DNA of 64,000 nucleotides from Microbotryum silenes-acaulis (Eukaryota > Basidiomycota > Microbotryomycetes > Microbotryales > Microbotryaceae). The number at the start of each line of letters is the position of its first letter. Within the stretch, counting starts at the first letter, position 1. Location: positions 799,001 to 863,000 of the forward strand of contig QPFY01000001.1 of assembly GCA_003665825.1 (NCBI GenBank), given 5' to 3'. This document shows, in pieces, positions 10,858-23,300 of the stretch. The notes under the pieces are model-generated. The model searched no databases and had not been told where the DNA came from. It worked only from the letters and a program-made list of their open reading frames with translations. A program made the translations under genes and the position numbers.

Positions 10858-12810
10858 TCAGACCTCCTGGCGAAACAAACCTTGCTGCGAACTACTCGTC
10901 GAAGGAACATGCACGAAACTACCCATCCCTGCATCATCGTGCATCGAAGAAGAGAGCAAGTCCTCCGTCCCCGATTCTTCGGACGAAGCCGTTGATGCAG
11001 CTCGGGAGCTCGTGGCGGGGGTCGAGGTTGACTTTTCCCTTGATGCACCTCCGGGCCGAAGAGAAGGGGGGTTCTGATGACCCTGACCGGATGCGGATGT
11101 GTGTGTGGAAGTCGTAGGCGTTGGTGGGAGAGGAGGTCGTTGGCGATGATGACTTGTCGCCGATGCATACGAAGGAGGAACAGAACCCCCTGCCCCACCA
11201 CCCAACCTCGTCGACGTCGCAGCCGATGAGCTCGACCCGCCGATCCTCCTCGAGAAGTACATCGTATAAAGCCAATTCTGCATCCTCAAGAACGAATCCA
11301 TCACCCAATGGGGGTACCAATTCGTCGCCACTCGATGGGTCCACGCGCCTGCTCCTACGCACGAAGGGGTCCAAAGTGAAGATACCGCAGAACGGGTAAG
11401 GATGTGGAATACACGCGAATGGAGTCGTTTAGGGAAGGTTTCTTTGCGGTGATGAGTCGTGAGGACGGTCGAGCGGGTCGAGAGTGAGGTCGAGTAGAGG
11501 GATGAGATGCGCGTCGAGAGGTTCTCGGCGGTCTTTTTTGTCGATGTTGGTGAGGCTTGGACGTCGAATAGGCCGAGGGAGAGGGACTTGACGCGGATGT
11601 TGGAGGGGGAGGAGGTTGCGTGCAGTTCTCGGCGAAGCGAGGTAAGGAGTGAAGAGATGGCCGCGTCCGAGGCCGAGGCGAGCGAGTCGAAGGGGAGGGA
11701 AAGAGGGGACGTCGAGGGTGCTATGGATGGTCAGAGTTTAGAGTCAGTTTCACGAATGCCTGTGTAGGTTCTGAGCTGGACCGACGAACCCAAATGAAGG
11801 AAAACCCCGCGGGGAGCCTCTGCGCGGTTCGCTGCCGAGCGCAGGATCGGCACGATGCCTCGGACGATGCCAGTAAAAGTCGCAATCTTCTCGCCGACGT
11901 ACCGCCGCACCGTATCGATATCCATGGCCTCGACAGGGGTCAGATCGTTCTTGTCGGCGTCGATGGAGAGGGCGTTGATGCACGCCGAAAGGACGAGCGC
12001 ATGCGCGGGTCGGGCGAATGGATCCCCAGCGGACCTGAGGGGAAAACGCAGTGACAAGGCCGTAGCGAGGGACCGCAAGAAAGGTGCGACCGAAGTGGCA
12101 TCGTTGCCATCGAGGACGAGGACCTTGAGCCAGCCTCGTGAACGCTTTTCGAGCGCATCGACGGCGTTGGGGTTGGAAACGGTCGCGATGACTACGAAAC
12201 CCCTCGCTTCGAGGTCGAGGGCGAGGTCGGCAAAGAGAGGCGAGTCGCAGCCGAGGACGAGGACGGCTTCCTTGCGTATCTCGATATGGCCATGCTGGAG
12301 CAACCTCGCCGGACGCACGGCGCCGCCCCGAGCACGCTTGACCAATGAGCGCGGCGATAAGCTCGCGAGATCGACGGGGAGACGCGAGGTCACCGATCGC
12401 AATACGCGTGAGGTCGCGGCTGGGTTGAGGTAGTAGGCCGTACCAAGTCCACCGGATGTGACGACGAACGCGACGAGGTAAGGGTGACGGCCGAGGAAGG
12501 CGATAGGCGACGACGACGCAGGTGGGGCCGCGACCACGGTCGGCGCGGTCGAGGCTGCCGATGGCGACGACGAGTCGTAAGCCCACGCGACGGGGGTCTC
12601 GGTCCAGGACGAAGGCAGCACCGACAGTGTGCCGTTGTTGGTCAGGCGGTTGTAGATCTCGTTGAGCGAATCGTGGATCTCGCTCGGCAGGGCGTTCAGT
12701 TGCGGGGACATGGTCGAGAGCGCGTTCCATGCCGAAGCGAACGCTTGCTCAGCCTGTTCGAGGAACTGCGCGAGCCCGTCCTCGTCGGGAGATGCCGAGG
12801 TGTATGACAT
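10858..12810 (-). CDS. DUF1776 fungal protein, short-chain-dehydrogenase-like
   Basis: The start is ATG 12810. Exon 1 runs 12810-11754 and exon 2 runs 11720-10858, giving 639 residues. Residues 100-125 are hydrophobic, and a Rossmann-like segment follows (EAVLVLGCDSPLFADLALDLE). The region LSLPFDSLASASDAAISSL then leads into SLRREL, a pattern I associate with the fungal DUF1776 family of degenerate short-chain dehydrogenases. The tail carries a hydrophobic-aromatic stretch (NWYPHWVMDSFLRMQNWLY) and a Ser/Pro-rich end. The two exons are in different frames and need an intron of only 33 nt (11721-11753, GTGAAA..ATAG). A 69-nt intron with a poor GTTCGT donor also restores frame, as would a sequencing error. 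It converges with the acetyltransferase gene, stops 206 bp apart. Confidence 0.7.
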
Positions 12811-13134
12811 GGTTGGTCGCAATTGAGCGGTCTACGATGGGCGACGACTGCGGAGTGTTTGCAGTGTTTGGCGTGCGGGCAAGCCAAGAGGAATGCAAGA
12901 GACGGATCATGTTCTAGTCACGCGCCCGCCGCCCCTTTCCTCGAGCTTCCTCGAGACGAGACCCTTTCGGGCACGTGACCCCGGTCGGTGGCCGTCTGCT
13001 GCCGTCTGTGGCCGTTACCCGTTTCATCCCCCGAGCGCGACTCGACGCGCCTCCATCGTCGCTCTGGCTTGCCACTGCTCCGCCCTCCCAGTCATCCCGG
13101 CAGCAGCATATCACGCCACCACTCTGCGCTCGTC
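12811..13134. promoter_or_regulatory. Divergent intergenic promoter between DUF1776 gene and BUB2
   Basis: The two start codons are 324 bp apart and point away from each other, so this interval must hold both promoters. It contains GGGCACGTGACCCC near 12972, a CACGTG core. No gene is seen. Confidence 0.5.
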
Positions 13135-14673
13135 ATGATCTCCGTGAATACCAGTCGCTCACCTGCAAAAGCTCACGGACCTCCTGTCACGTTGACGCGA
13201 GTCGCACGCGCAGCTTCGGCCCCATCACCGGTCTCGTCATGGTCAACCAAAGCCCTGGCCTATGTCCGACTGCTCTCCCCCGCCCCGTCCATCACCTCGA
13301 AACACCTCGACTCGCCCTCGGAACGTATCAAGCAACTCCGCCAGTTGATCCTGCTCGAATCCTTGCCCGCTGGCGAAGAAGGCGCAAGACTGAGACCGTT
13401 GGTTTGGAAGCTGTTGCTCAGCTTGAACGAGATACCGCCGCACGATGAACATCACTACGACAGGCTGTTCCGGGATGACGATATTCATCCCTTGCTTGAC
13501 GTCAAAACCTACTACTCGCTCGTGTGAGTCTCAATCTTGCCTCGGCCCGCCCCTTTCGATGGGCAAGATAGGAGATCACTCTCGCTCGGCCCAGCACTCA
13601 TCACCCGAGTCCTCCCCCACCCACCGCAGCTCTAGAGATCCCAGTCCTATGTTTTCCAAGATCCGCAACGACACCTTCCGGACCCTGGCTACCGACCTCG
13701 AGTTCAAGGATCGAGTCGGCGAAGATCGTCTCGTCAGGTTGTTGGAAGCCTTTGTCTGGAGGCAACTCGGTCAGCCTTACGCCTTGACGTGAGTCAAGTA
13801 CTAGGGACATGGTTGGGCTGAAGTTCTTCCCCTTTCCGATATAGATGCGACTGCAGAACAAGACGATCGTCTTGGTCCTCTTTCGGCATCATCCTCGATC
13901 GACCCAAGGACCCCCTATGTCCAGGTCGGTCCTCTCCGGACCCTGAACTTTTGCCTCTCGAGGCTGATCACCGCTTACCCCAACCCAGGGCATGAACGTC
14001 CTCGCCGCTCCATTCCTCTACGTCCTCCCAACGCAAATCGAAGCATTCGCTTGCTTCTCGACCTTCATCGAACATCATGCACCGCGCTACGTTCGACCGA
14101 CTTTGGACGGCGTGCACGCGGGTTTGCACGTATGTCTTACCGAAGGTACTAACTGCTTGAGTTCCTGGTTCAGACCGCTGATCCTCTCCCCTCCTTTCCT
14201 CTGCAGCTCGTCGACCTTTGCCTGGCCGCCCTCGACGAACCGCTCCACGCCCACCTCCTCTCACACCGTCTCACAGCCGAGCTCTACGCCTTCCCTTCCC
14301 TCCTCACCTTCTGCGCCTCGACACCGCCTTTGCATGAAGTGCTCGAGTTGTGGGACTTCCTGCTGAGTTGGGGCGTAGGTTTGAATGTCGTTTGTGTGGT
14401 CGCTCAGTTGTGGTTGATGAGGGATGGGTTGCTTGTTTCGAATTCGTGAGTCGTCCCACAACCTCGAAAAAAACTTCCCGACTTGCTCAGGAAAGTAAAT
14501 TCACCCATCCTCTTATCCTTCCCCCCTTTAGTCCGATGAAACTCCTCCGCACCCTCCCACCTTTACGATCAAAGGACATCATCCCTTTGGTCGTCCAGTT
14601 CATCGGTGAATTGGATCAGGAGTTGTACACGTCGGTGATGCGACATCCTTGGGATGATGGGTTGAGGTTCTGA
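13135..14673 (+). CDS. BUB2: Mitotic check-point GTPase-activating protein Bub2 (Cdc16), TBC domain
   Basis: Six exons, 13135-13523, 13630-13769, 13845-13924, 13989-14129, 14207-14445 and 14532-14673, give 376 residues. The TBC (Rab-GAP) domain is clear: LRPLVWKLLL, then IRNDTFRTLATD, YVQGMNVLAAPFLYVLP, and VLELWDFLLSWGVGLNVV. This order and the C-terminal MKLLRTLPPL..VVQFIGELD match Bub2/Cdc16. With Bfa1/Byr4, that protein holds the spindle-pole GTPase Tem1/Spg1 inactive until the spindle is correct. The third exon carries a Ser-rich insertion before PYVQGMN. The donor of intron 2 is uncertain. The strong GTGAGT at 13789 breaks the frame, whereas GTCAGC at 13770 keeps it, so I used the latter. 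An ATG at 12988 is in frame but gives an atypical head. Confidence 0.85.
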
Positions 14674-14989
14674 ACTACTTCTGCTAAGCGCAAGATGAAG
14701 TGTAGGTGGGTGTTGGGCTCATTCTTTTGCATGTGTATTCTATAGTTTTTTGAATTATTCGAATGGGATGAGCAAAGTCTCTCTTGCGCTCTTCAATGCC
14801 CTTTGGAGCGTAGTGGAGGAAGGTCGCCGGCACCGGTTATCGAAGAAAGCCCTTCGGTCGCGCCATTCATGATTACTTGGAAGTTCATAATACATTTCAA
14901 AACACGCACAAGGATGCCGCAATCCCCGTTGAGTTACCTTCTATCGTTCTTTTTCTACACTTTCCGCTCCTCCTTTGAACAAAGTGCAC
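14674..14989. other. Convergent 3' intergenic region
   Basis: This 316 bp lies between the stop codons of BUB2 and the Mago gene. It is AT-richer than its flanks and probably holds both 3' UTRs. No gene is seen. Confidence 0.5.
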
Positions 14990-16053
14990 TCATTGTGTCT
15001 GATGAATGCGGAAGGTGGTGTCAGTATTCAAACGCACTGAGGCGGTAATTGGTGTGTTCTCTGGGGGACCTACCGGCTTGATCTTGTAGTGCAGGGTGAT
15101 GAGGGAGAAGACGAAGATCTGTCGAAGAACATATAAGGCTCAGCACATTTCTCCTAACCAAGGCGTTCCGAACCCTAGTCTCCCCCGATCTCGAACCAGT
15201 CCGCCCTTATGAATTGAGTTGAACCTACTTTGAGGTCCTGAACGAGGTAATAAAACACCCTCAACCCTTCCGGATCGTCGGATTGCTGCACGTCGACCAA
15301 GGACCCGATCTTGGCCGTTTCGAACGAGGCGTGCACGCGCCCGAACTTGAGCTCCAGTTCTTGTTTGCCGACGACGTTCTTCTTGGGCCACGCGGTGTCG
15401 TTCTCCCTGACGGATGCGAAGCACAAAGATGGTTAGTTGAGGGCGTGAGGTGGGGCTTTGAAGGGGAGGTGCTGGGAGCAAGGTTGATGCTTGTTCCGCA
15501 AGGCAATTTGAACGTACTTGATGATGCCGGATTGGGAGATGATGCGTTGCAGTTCGAGCATGGATGATTGCGAGAGCCATACTATACTCGTATCGTCGTA
15601 TAGAGCGAATGGAAGAGGACAGGGGAGAGAGCGTCAGGTCAGCCTAAGCTCGGTGCTGTTCATCCGTGAGGCGGACGGCGGATCCGAGTGGCGATTGTAC
15701 AAACATTCTTTTCGGATCAAACTCTCTCTTCGGTAGCTGTTGAGTAGGAAAAGAGGTGGTAATCGTAATCGGTGGGTCAGACACACGATGAGGGTTCGTG
15801 GAGGACACGGTCGTGCTAGGCCCCAGCGAACGTACTTTGAGTTGTTGGCATATCGTAACCTTCCATCGTGTGTGAATTCGAATTCGAGGAACTGTCAGGA
15901 ATGCACCGAACGAGGGTATGTTGTGAAGAAGTCAGCGGCGTTGCCATTTGACCTGGATGACTGGCCAGCACTAAGCCGTACCTCGTGACCGTGCTGCCCC
16001 GAGTGGCCGGTGTAGTATCGCAGGTAGAACTCTTGGTCTAGTGTCGAGTCCAT
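14990..16053 (-). CDS. MAGO: Mago nashi homologue, exon-junction complex subunit
   Basis: Seven small exons, in transcript order 16053-15982, 15891-15836, 15736-15705, 15581-15518, 15406-15229, 15118-15074 and 14998-14990, join to 151 residues, close to the usual 146-150. The product starts with [19 protein letters not shown]. It runs through [26 protein letters not shown] and [19 protein letters not shown], then ends YKIKP plus two residues. These are hallmark Mago blocks. Mago pairs with Y14 on spliced mRNA and with the Pym/eIF4A3 system. Exons of 32 and 9 nt make this gene easy to miss. The 9-nt terminal coding exon, after a GTAGGT donor and with a CATCAG acceptor, is the least certain join. 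The third donor (GTTTGT) is also weak. Confidence 0.9.
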
Positions 16054-16727
16054 GGTGCGGCGAGTAAGAGTCGTGGATGGGGTGCGAGGGTGGGTGATGG
16101 GTGAGGAGCAAGCGCACCATTCGACGACGGCGCACGACGACGGCCCAAAGGCGGTCCAAGCGGCAGAGCAGCCTGTAATTTGGCTTGCGCGCGCTGTTCA
16201 TTTTGTTTTGTGGGCGAAAACAGAAGAGTGAAATCGGGCCCATATAGGCACAAGATGGTCAAACAAGAGAGCACGTTGACCTCGAGAAAAGTGGATCTTT
16301 TCTGTTTGTTGACGTGTAAAAGACTAAGTATTCGACGGGAGCCAAGCGCGCTTGAACCGACCGGCGTCCGGAAGTGACGGTGTCGGTCGCCTCGGCCGTT
16401 TCTGGGGCAATTTCTTGGCTGGCCAGCATATTCGGAGGGGGTGTGTGTTTGAACTCCAGCAATGCTCTAGTTTTGCGCAGGACTGTGCTTATTTCTTTTG
16501 CTTTGGTTTCTTTCTCTCATCTCTTTTCTGTGAGAAAGCACTTCGTACAGTCCCGAGATCCGAGCCGAGCTCATTTCGGTGACCGATAAGTTCGGTGAAA
16601 AGGCCCAGCTCTGCCCAATTCGGAGACTCGCGTGTAAAGGCTTCCTCCACCGCCTCCCTCTCCATCTCGTCTCTGCTCCACGTTCAAGTCGAGTCCGAGT
16701 CGCGGTCGGTCCCACACAGCCACCACC
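16054..16727. promoter_or_regulatory. Divergent intergenic region between MAGO and KHA1
   Basis: 674 bp separate the two start codons. Short open frames on both strands lack codon bias or motifs and were not called. Promoters of both genes must lie here. A TC-rich tract at about 16500-16530 and CT-rich sequence just before ATG 16728 resemble fungal leaders. Confidence 0.5.
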
Positions 16728-19700
16728 ATGTCCCACGCCACGGACCATGTCGTCACAGCCAGTACGTTCCATTTCCTACACGATTTACTGCTCCTCCCAA
16801 CTGACAGAACTGACCTGCCACGCCGCCCGTTCCTCTCCCGTTCTCTCAGCCGTGACGGGCTTGGCCGGCGCCACCCTCTCGACCGTGCTCGCCGAACCCT
16901 CTGCGACCGCTGCCAAGGCCGTCGCCGCGTCCATATTCGATCCTTCTCATCCCAACCCGGTCGAGTTCGATTCCACAAAGTGAGCTATTCGGTTTGGCCT
17001 GCCTCTACGACCTGGCCGCCCGAGTGAACGAACAAGCGGCCACGGTCCTCACGCGACCTGCGCGCGTTCGAAAAGCACGTGCCTCAGCGTAAAGACCGCG
17101 TCCTCATTTCTTCGGACATGCGCGATCGGGCGCTCTGGCTCTAGGCAGGTCGCACACTTGATCGCGCTCAAACTAACCCTACCTCTTCTTCAAAACAGTC
17201 CTTTGATTTTGTTCATCGTGCAAGCCTTCATCATCGTTGCGCTATCGAGGATACTCGCCTTCTTCTTGCGCAAACTTCGTCAACCCCAGGTCATCGCCGA
17301 GGTCATTGGCGGCCTGCTCCTCGGACCGAGTGTATTCGGTGGGTTCCAGCCGCCAAACATCTTTCCTTCTTTGCCAAATCCTGACCTTCATCGTCATACA
17401 CTGTCCAGGTCGCATCCCCAACTTTACCCGACGAATCTTCCCCGTGCCCTCGGTGCCGTACCTCAATCTCGTCGCCAATTTGGGTCTAGTCCTGTTCCTG
17501 TTCCTCGTCGGACTTGAGACCGACTTTTCGCTCATGCGCCGCAACTTCAAGGTCTCGACGACCATCTCGGCCCTCGGCTTGGTCATCCCCTTTGCCCTCG
17601 GCGCCGCAGTCTCGGTCGGCGTGTACGACAACTTTGTCAGCAAGAGCGTCAAGTTCGGCACCTTTTTGCTCTTCATCGGCGTCGCCAATGCCATCACCGC
17701 GTTCCCCGTGCTCGCCCGCATTTTGACCGAACTCGACCTGTTGCAGAACCACGTCGGGGTCATCGTCCTCGCCGCAGGTGTCGGCAATGACGTTGTCGGC
17801 TGGGTGCTCCTCGCTTTAGCAATCGCGCTCGTCAACGCCAGCAGCGGCATCATCATCCTCTATATCGTTCTCACTTCGATCGGCTGGATCCTCGCCCTGT
17901 GGTACATCGCTCGGCCTGCCCTCGTCTGGCTCGGCCACCGCACCAACTCGTACGGCGACACGGGCCCTTCGCAGTCCATGTCGTGCGCTGTCCTCTTCCT
18001 CGTCCTCGCGAGCGCGTGGGTCACGGATCGCATCGGCATCCACGCCATCTTTGGTGGCTTCCTCGTCGGACTCGTCGTCCCCGTTCAGATCCGCGCGTCC
18101 TTGACCGAAAAGATCGAGGATGTCGTCACAATCCTCTTCCTGCCGCTCTACTTTGCGCTCTCGGGCCTCAAGACCGATCTCGGCTTACTCGCCAACGGTC
18201 GCATCTGGGGCTGGACGATTTGCGTCATCGTCGTCGCCTTTGTCGGCAAGTTCGTCGCTTGTGGAGGAGCGGCCAAGGTGTTTGGCATGACCTGGCGCGA
18301 ATCGGGTGCCGTCGGTTCGCTCATGGCTTGCAAAGGACTGGTCGAAATCATTGTGCTCAACATCGGTCTGAACGCCAAGATCCTCAACCCCGAAGTGTTT
18401 GCCATGTTCATCACCATGGCACTGGTCACGACGTTCCTCACGACGCCGCTTACGCTCGCCTTTTACCCTAAAGCTTATCGCATCAAGGCCGACCGAGCTC
18501 GCAAGGGCTTACCGGATCTCTCGGAGGATGCACTCGCGCTCGGTGGATCCGGCGACGAGAACCAGCCTCACTCCCGCTTTGCCATCGTCCTCGAGCAGTT
18601 CGACAACCTCCCCGCCGTCTTTTCGTTCTGCCGCCTTATCCAGCAATCCGGTGATACTGCTCTTTCGCTCGTCGACTCGGCGGACGAGAAGAAGGACAAG
18701 GAGGCCGAAGCCGTCGAGGGTTCCTCCGCCCATGGCCACGAGAGCGGCTCGCCACAGGGCTCGACCCCTTCGATTTCGGCCCTCCGTCTCATCGAGCTGA
18801 CGGATCGTACCTCGGCCCTGCTCAAAGCTTCCGAGTCGCAAGAAACCTTGATCCGCGCTGACAGCTTGACGCGCGTGTTCCACTCCTTCGCCCGTGGGCT
18901 CGGCCTGTCGACGTCCCTCTCTCTGTCGATCACGTCGCAAGAGACGTACGCGTCCGTCGTCGCTGGCCACTCGGAAGAGCATGCCTCGGACGTCGTCGTG
19001 TTGCCATGGGTCTTGCCAACCCGTCAAGCGGAACAAGGTGTGATCGCCTCGTACCTGCCGAACCCGTTCGACAGCATCTTTGGCAACGACGCTTCGGCCG
19101 CTTCGGGCTCGTTAGCGTACGCCTCGTTCGTGCGCAAGGTCTTTGCCGATGCGACGTGCGATGTCGCCCTCTTTCTCGAACGAGGCTCCCCCGCCGCCGA
19201 TGCTGCACCTTTGCTTGCGGGACGGGCCCACCTCTTTCTCGCTTTTCACGGCGGATCCGACGATCGAGCGTGTCTCAACATGCTCTTGCAACTCGTCGCT
19301 CGCCACTCGGGTCTCTCAGCCACGGTCGTCAAGATCGAGCGAGCGGCCGAAGCGACGGCTGCCGACCAGGCCTTGTCGACCAAGAATAACACCCGCGATG
19401 ACTCTTCGAGCTCGATCGACACCCCCGCACTCTTGTCGCAGTTCACCGTTCACGGCGGTGGAGGAGCGGTCGACACGATCTACCCGACGCAGAACGAATT
19501 GACGTCGCAGACGGCGGATGAGATCCTCCTCGCGAGGTACTTTGACCCGTCCCTCGCTCGATCGCAGGCTTTAACCGATGCGCTCTCCCGCGTCAAGTAC
19601 GAAACGATCCAAACCGTCCAACCGTTGCATCTCACCCTCGCCAGGGCGCGAGCGACTTCAGCTTCCTTACCCAACAACGTCCCCTTTGTGCTCATCTCTG

Positions 19701-19921
19701 GCCGATCGAGGAAAGACGCCCCTTCGCACGCGAGCGAATTGACCGACTTGCTCAAGCAGAACCTCGATCGCGTGGCCGGCGGAGTGGCAAACTCGTCCGA
19801 GGTGAGGAAGTCCTTGGGCGACGTCGCGGTGGGGTATGTCGTGGCTGGTATCGAGGCGTCGAGTTTGCTGGTCTTGCAGGCCAAGGGCAAAGGGGGTAAG
19901 ATTAAGAATCGTGGCGCTTAA
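16728..19921 (+). CDS. KHA1: K+/H+ antiporter of the Kha1 / CPA2 family
   Basis: Exons 16728-16761, 16850-16979, 17199-17338 and 17409-19921 give 938 residues. The first ~430 residues form a Na+/H+-exchanger domain with about a dozen hydrophobic helices. Conserved blocks include [24 protein letters not shown], cut by an intron at the FG codon, then FLFLVGLETD and VGNDVVGWVLLALAIAL. The Asp pair region (GNDVVGW) is the usual ion-binding segment of this fold. The C-terminal 500 residues are cytosolic, with Ser/Ala-rich linkers, and resemble the universal-stress-like tail of Kha1 and plant CHX proteins. In budding yeast Kha1 sits in Golgi membranes and affects K+ and pH balance. Intron 2 is long for this region (219 nt), so a small extra exon cannot be excluded. 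Confidence 0.88.
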
Positions 19922-20348
19922 GGGACTCCGGCGCGCCGGTCGTCGCCGTGTCCGAGCTTCCCGATCTAGACTCTTGCTGTCCCTCTGCTTCAGAGTGGCG
20001 CCGTTTTCTTTTTCTTTTCTCATTAGTGATATCGTTCTGCATCGCTTTTGTTCCTACTACTGTTTGTACTCTGCTCTCTTTCCTGCATTTTCACACAATC
20101 CTGTGCAACTCTCAGAAGGTCGCTTCTCCGACGCGGGGAGCAAAAACAGGAAGAAAAAAATGTAATTGAAAAGAAACCACAAAAGACGGAAAAGTGGACT
20201 AGATGAGCCGAAATAGGTGAAAAGACGACGACTCATGCATAAGAGATAACGAAACGAAAGGAGAAAGTGGCAAAAGTGGGTGAATCGAATAAAAAGGGAA
20301 GAGGGTCAGGAGGCACAGAAAGAAAGCAAGAAAGCTCAAGTGAATACT
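19922..20348. other. Convergent 3' intergenic region
   Basis: The interval lies between the KHA1 stop and the minus-strand membrane-protein stop. It is T-rich on the left and purine-rich on the right (AAAGACGGAAAAG, GGAAAGGAGAAAG), consistent with two facing 3' UTRs. No gene is seen. Confidence 0.5.
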
Positions 20349-23300
20349 CTACTCCTTGGAGGAAGAAGCCCACAACCTCGGGTCCCCTCGGCTGGGTTCG
20401 TACTTGGGGTACAGTTCCCTCTTGTGCCAACCCGTTGCGTCCTGACTACGCGTGATCAAAGGTGAATCGATCGGGATCTCGACGACGACCGTGCGCGTGC
20501 GCGCTTCGCGCTCGACCTCATCTCTCGGGGTGTCGTCCGGGTCGTCCCTAGAAGCGTCGGTGGGGACGTCAATGGCCGAATCGGGATGCGTATCCGTGTG
20601 AGTGGACTGGAAGGCAATGTCGAGAGTCACGTCGTCCGGGGAGAGAGGGCGGATATGCGGGAGGACAGGGGGTAGCGACGCGCGAGGAGCGGCGACTTCC
20701 GCCGTCTCGTCGAAGCGGATGATGTGACTCGCTGCGAGCGCAGCAGCAGCTTCTTCGTTGGCTGCTTCTTCGGCGGCGTCGATATCGGTCGGGAAGGTCG
20801 TGGGCATCGTGTCAACGGGTGGGGCAGGGGGGGTTCGAGGGGCCTTGAAGTCCGACGCGGGCCTGGGGATTTCGCGAGTCGATTTCATCGTCGCTTGCGA
20901 GGCATTCGACCCCTGTGCGACGTGACCGGTCACCCGACCAATCACCCGATCGATCTCTCGCATCTCCTCCGCCGTCATCGTAGGAGGAAGGGGTCGCGGT
21001 TGACCCACGTTCGGCTTGATATTCAGCACCTGAGGGTGGGGACGGTTGGGCGGCGGGGTAGGTGTCCTGGCGTAAGGGTGGGTCGAGGCGATCTGTACCG
21101 TGATGTCGGAAGGAGCGATGAACGTGGGCGGTGAAGGACGACTTGGTCCCGGAGTAGGGCTCCTAGCATTGCGATTCGCCTCGTCGAGGATACTTTTTTG
21201 GTGCAGTCGATTGGAATGGTAGCGCAACAGAGCGAATAAGATTCCCGCTCCGGCCATCGCGCCGCACAACCCTCCGGCCATCGCACCGGGGTGGTTGAAG
21301 GTCGTTGTCGTCGTCGTTTCAGGCAGCACAAATTTGTGCTCGGGGGATCCCGTTTCCGATGACTTGGAGTTCGACTTGGACCGCGGCGGGGAATACGGAG
21401 CTTTGGTCGGATGTAGCCAGGATCCTTTCTGGATCGTTTCGACAGGGTGCGCGTCAGTCTTGTTGTCACCACCACTGCGCGGGCAAATGTGAGAAATAGG
21501 GGTAAGTATTGGAAATGCCCGCCTATTAATCGGAGGACGTCTGAACCAGATTTACCTCGGCGTCGGGGCAGGCTCAGTGTCGGGCTTTGGATCAACACTG
21601 CTTCCTCCTCCTCCTCCTCCTCCACCACCACCACCACCACCACCATCACCACCATTGCCGCCGTCGTTCTTCACCTGCTGAACAACGCCAGACCAGGGGT
21701 TCGAAGCACCAGAATTGCCGGGCTCCCCTTCTGAAATCGGAGGCGTAGTTGGCAATGGCTGGTTGACCGGAGCTGGAGATGGTTCCGTAGTGGCGGCGAC
21801 AGGCGTTGGCTCCTTTGTCTTTGGCTGAGGTGGATCTTGGCTTTTTAACGACAAAATGGGTTTGGTCGTGTGGCTCGTTGGGTCCTCTGTACTCAACGGC
21901 TGACCCTCCGTGCCAGCCTGCTGCAACGTCGGGTCCGGGCCCGTTGAAGGTGTGGGCTTCTTGGTACCGGCGCGATGGCCCGCCGCCCCGACCAGGACCG
22001 TCGACGAGTTCTTACCGCTGGTTGACACGACATTCGACGAGTTCATACCGCTCTTTGACACGACGGATGACTTGGCCGATTTGTCACCCTGCTGGCCCGT
22101 CTTCTCAGGGGACTTTGCGTCGGGCTGGTGATCGAAGAGCGGTTTTCTGCCACCGAAGGGAAGCGGGGTGTTCGTAGTGGTGTTTGACTTGTTGCCCGTC
22201 GTTGGTAAATCCTTGACCACGACTGGAACTTTGGAGTCGGGTACCTTTGTCGAAGCATCCTTGTCTGGCTTGCTTGCGAGTCGAGAAAAAGTCGTCCCGC
22301 CGACGGTTATATTCGACGCTCCTGACGACGAGTTGCGTTCCAATCCGGGATTTTGTCCGAGGTCCTTGCCGGTACTCGTGGGTCCCTCGAGTACGACAAT
22401 TGAAGTGTTTTTACCCAGATGTTCACCCTTGATTGGCATCTGAGGATCCAGCGCGTCCTTTGGATCGGTGTCTTTGGGCGTGTTCAACGCTCCTGACGAC
22501 GAGTTGCGTTCCAATCCGGGATTTTGTCCGAGGTCCTTGCCGGTACTCGTGGGTCCCTCAAGTGCGACAATGGAAGTGTTTTTACCGAGATGTTCACCCT
22601 TGATTGGCATCTGAGGATCCGGAGCGTCCTTTGGATCGGTGGTCTTTGGATCGGTGGTCTTTGGATCGGTAGCCTTCGGATCGGTGTCCTTTGGATCGGT
22701 GTCCTTTGGATCGGTGTCCTTTGGATCGGTGTCCTTTGGATCGGTGTCCTTTGGATCGGTGTCCTTTGGATCGGTGTCCTTTGGATCGGTGTCCTTTGGA
22801 TCGGTGTCCTTTGGATCGGTGTCCTTGGGTGTGTTCGATGCTCCTGACGACGAGTTGCGTTCCAATCCGGGATTTTGTCCGAGGTCCTTGCCGGTACTCG
22901 TGGGTCCCTCAAGTGCGACAATGGAAGTGTTTTTACCGAGATGTTCACCCTTGATTGGCATCTGAGGATCCGGAGCGTCCTTTGGATCGGTGGTCTTTGG
23001 ATCGGTGGTCTTTGGATCGGTAGCCTTCGGATCGGTGTCCTTTGGATCGGTGTCCTTGGGTGTGTTCGATGCTCCTGACGACGAGTTGCGTTCCAATCCG
23101 GGATTTTGTCCGAGGTCCTTGCCGGTACTCGTGGGTCCCTCAAGTGCGACAATGGAAGTGTTTTTACCGAGATGTTCACCCTTGATTGGCATCTGAGGAT
23201 CCGGAGCGTCCTTTGGATCGGTGGTCTTTGGATCGGTAGCCTTCGGATCGGTGTCCTTGGGTGTGTTCGATGCTCCTGACGACGAGTTGCGTTCCAATCC

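Noticed and set aside
13789..13844. GTGAGT donor for BUB2 intron 2
   Set aside because: It gives a frame that reads through no family motif and meets a stop; GTCAGC at 13770 restores the TBC domain. Kept as a finding because the strong site is puzzling.
22621..22830. Regularly spaced short repeats resembling a CRISPR array
   Set aside because: The units are contiguous 15-bp codon repeats without spacers, inside a eukaryotic coding exon.
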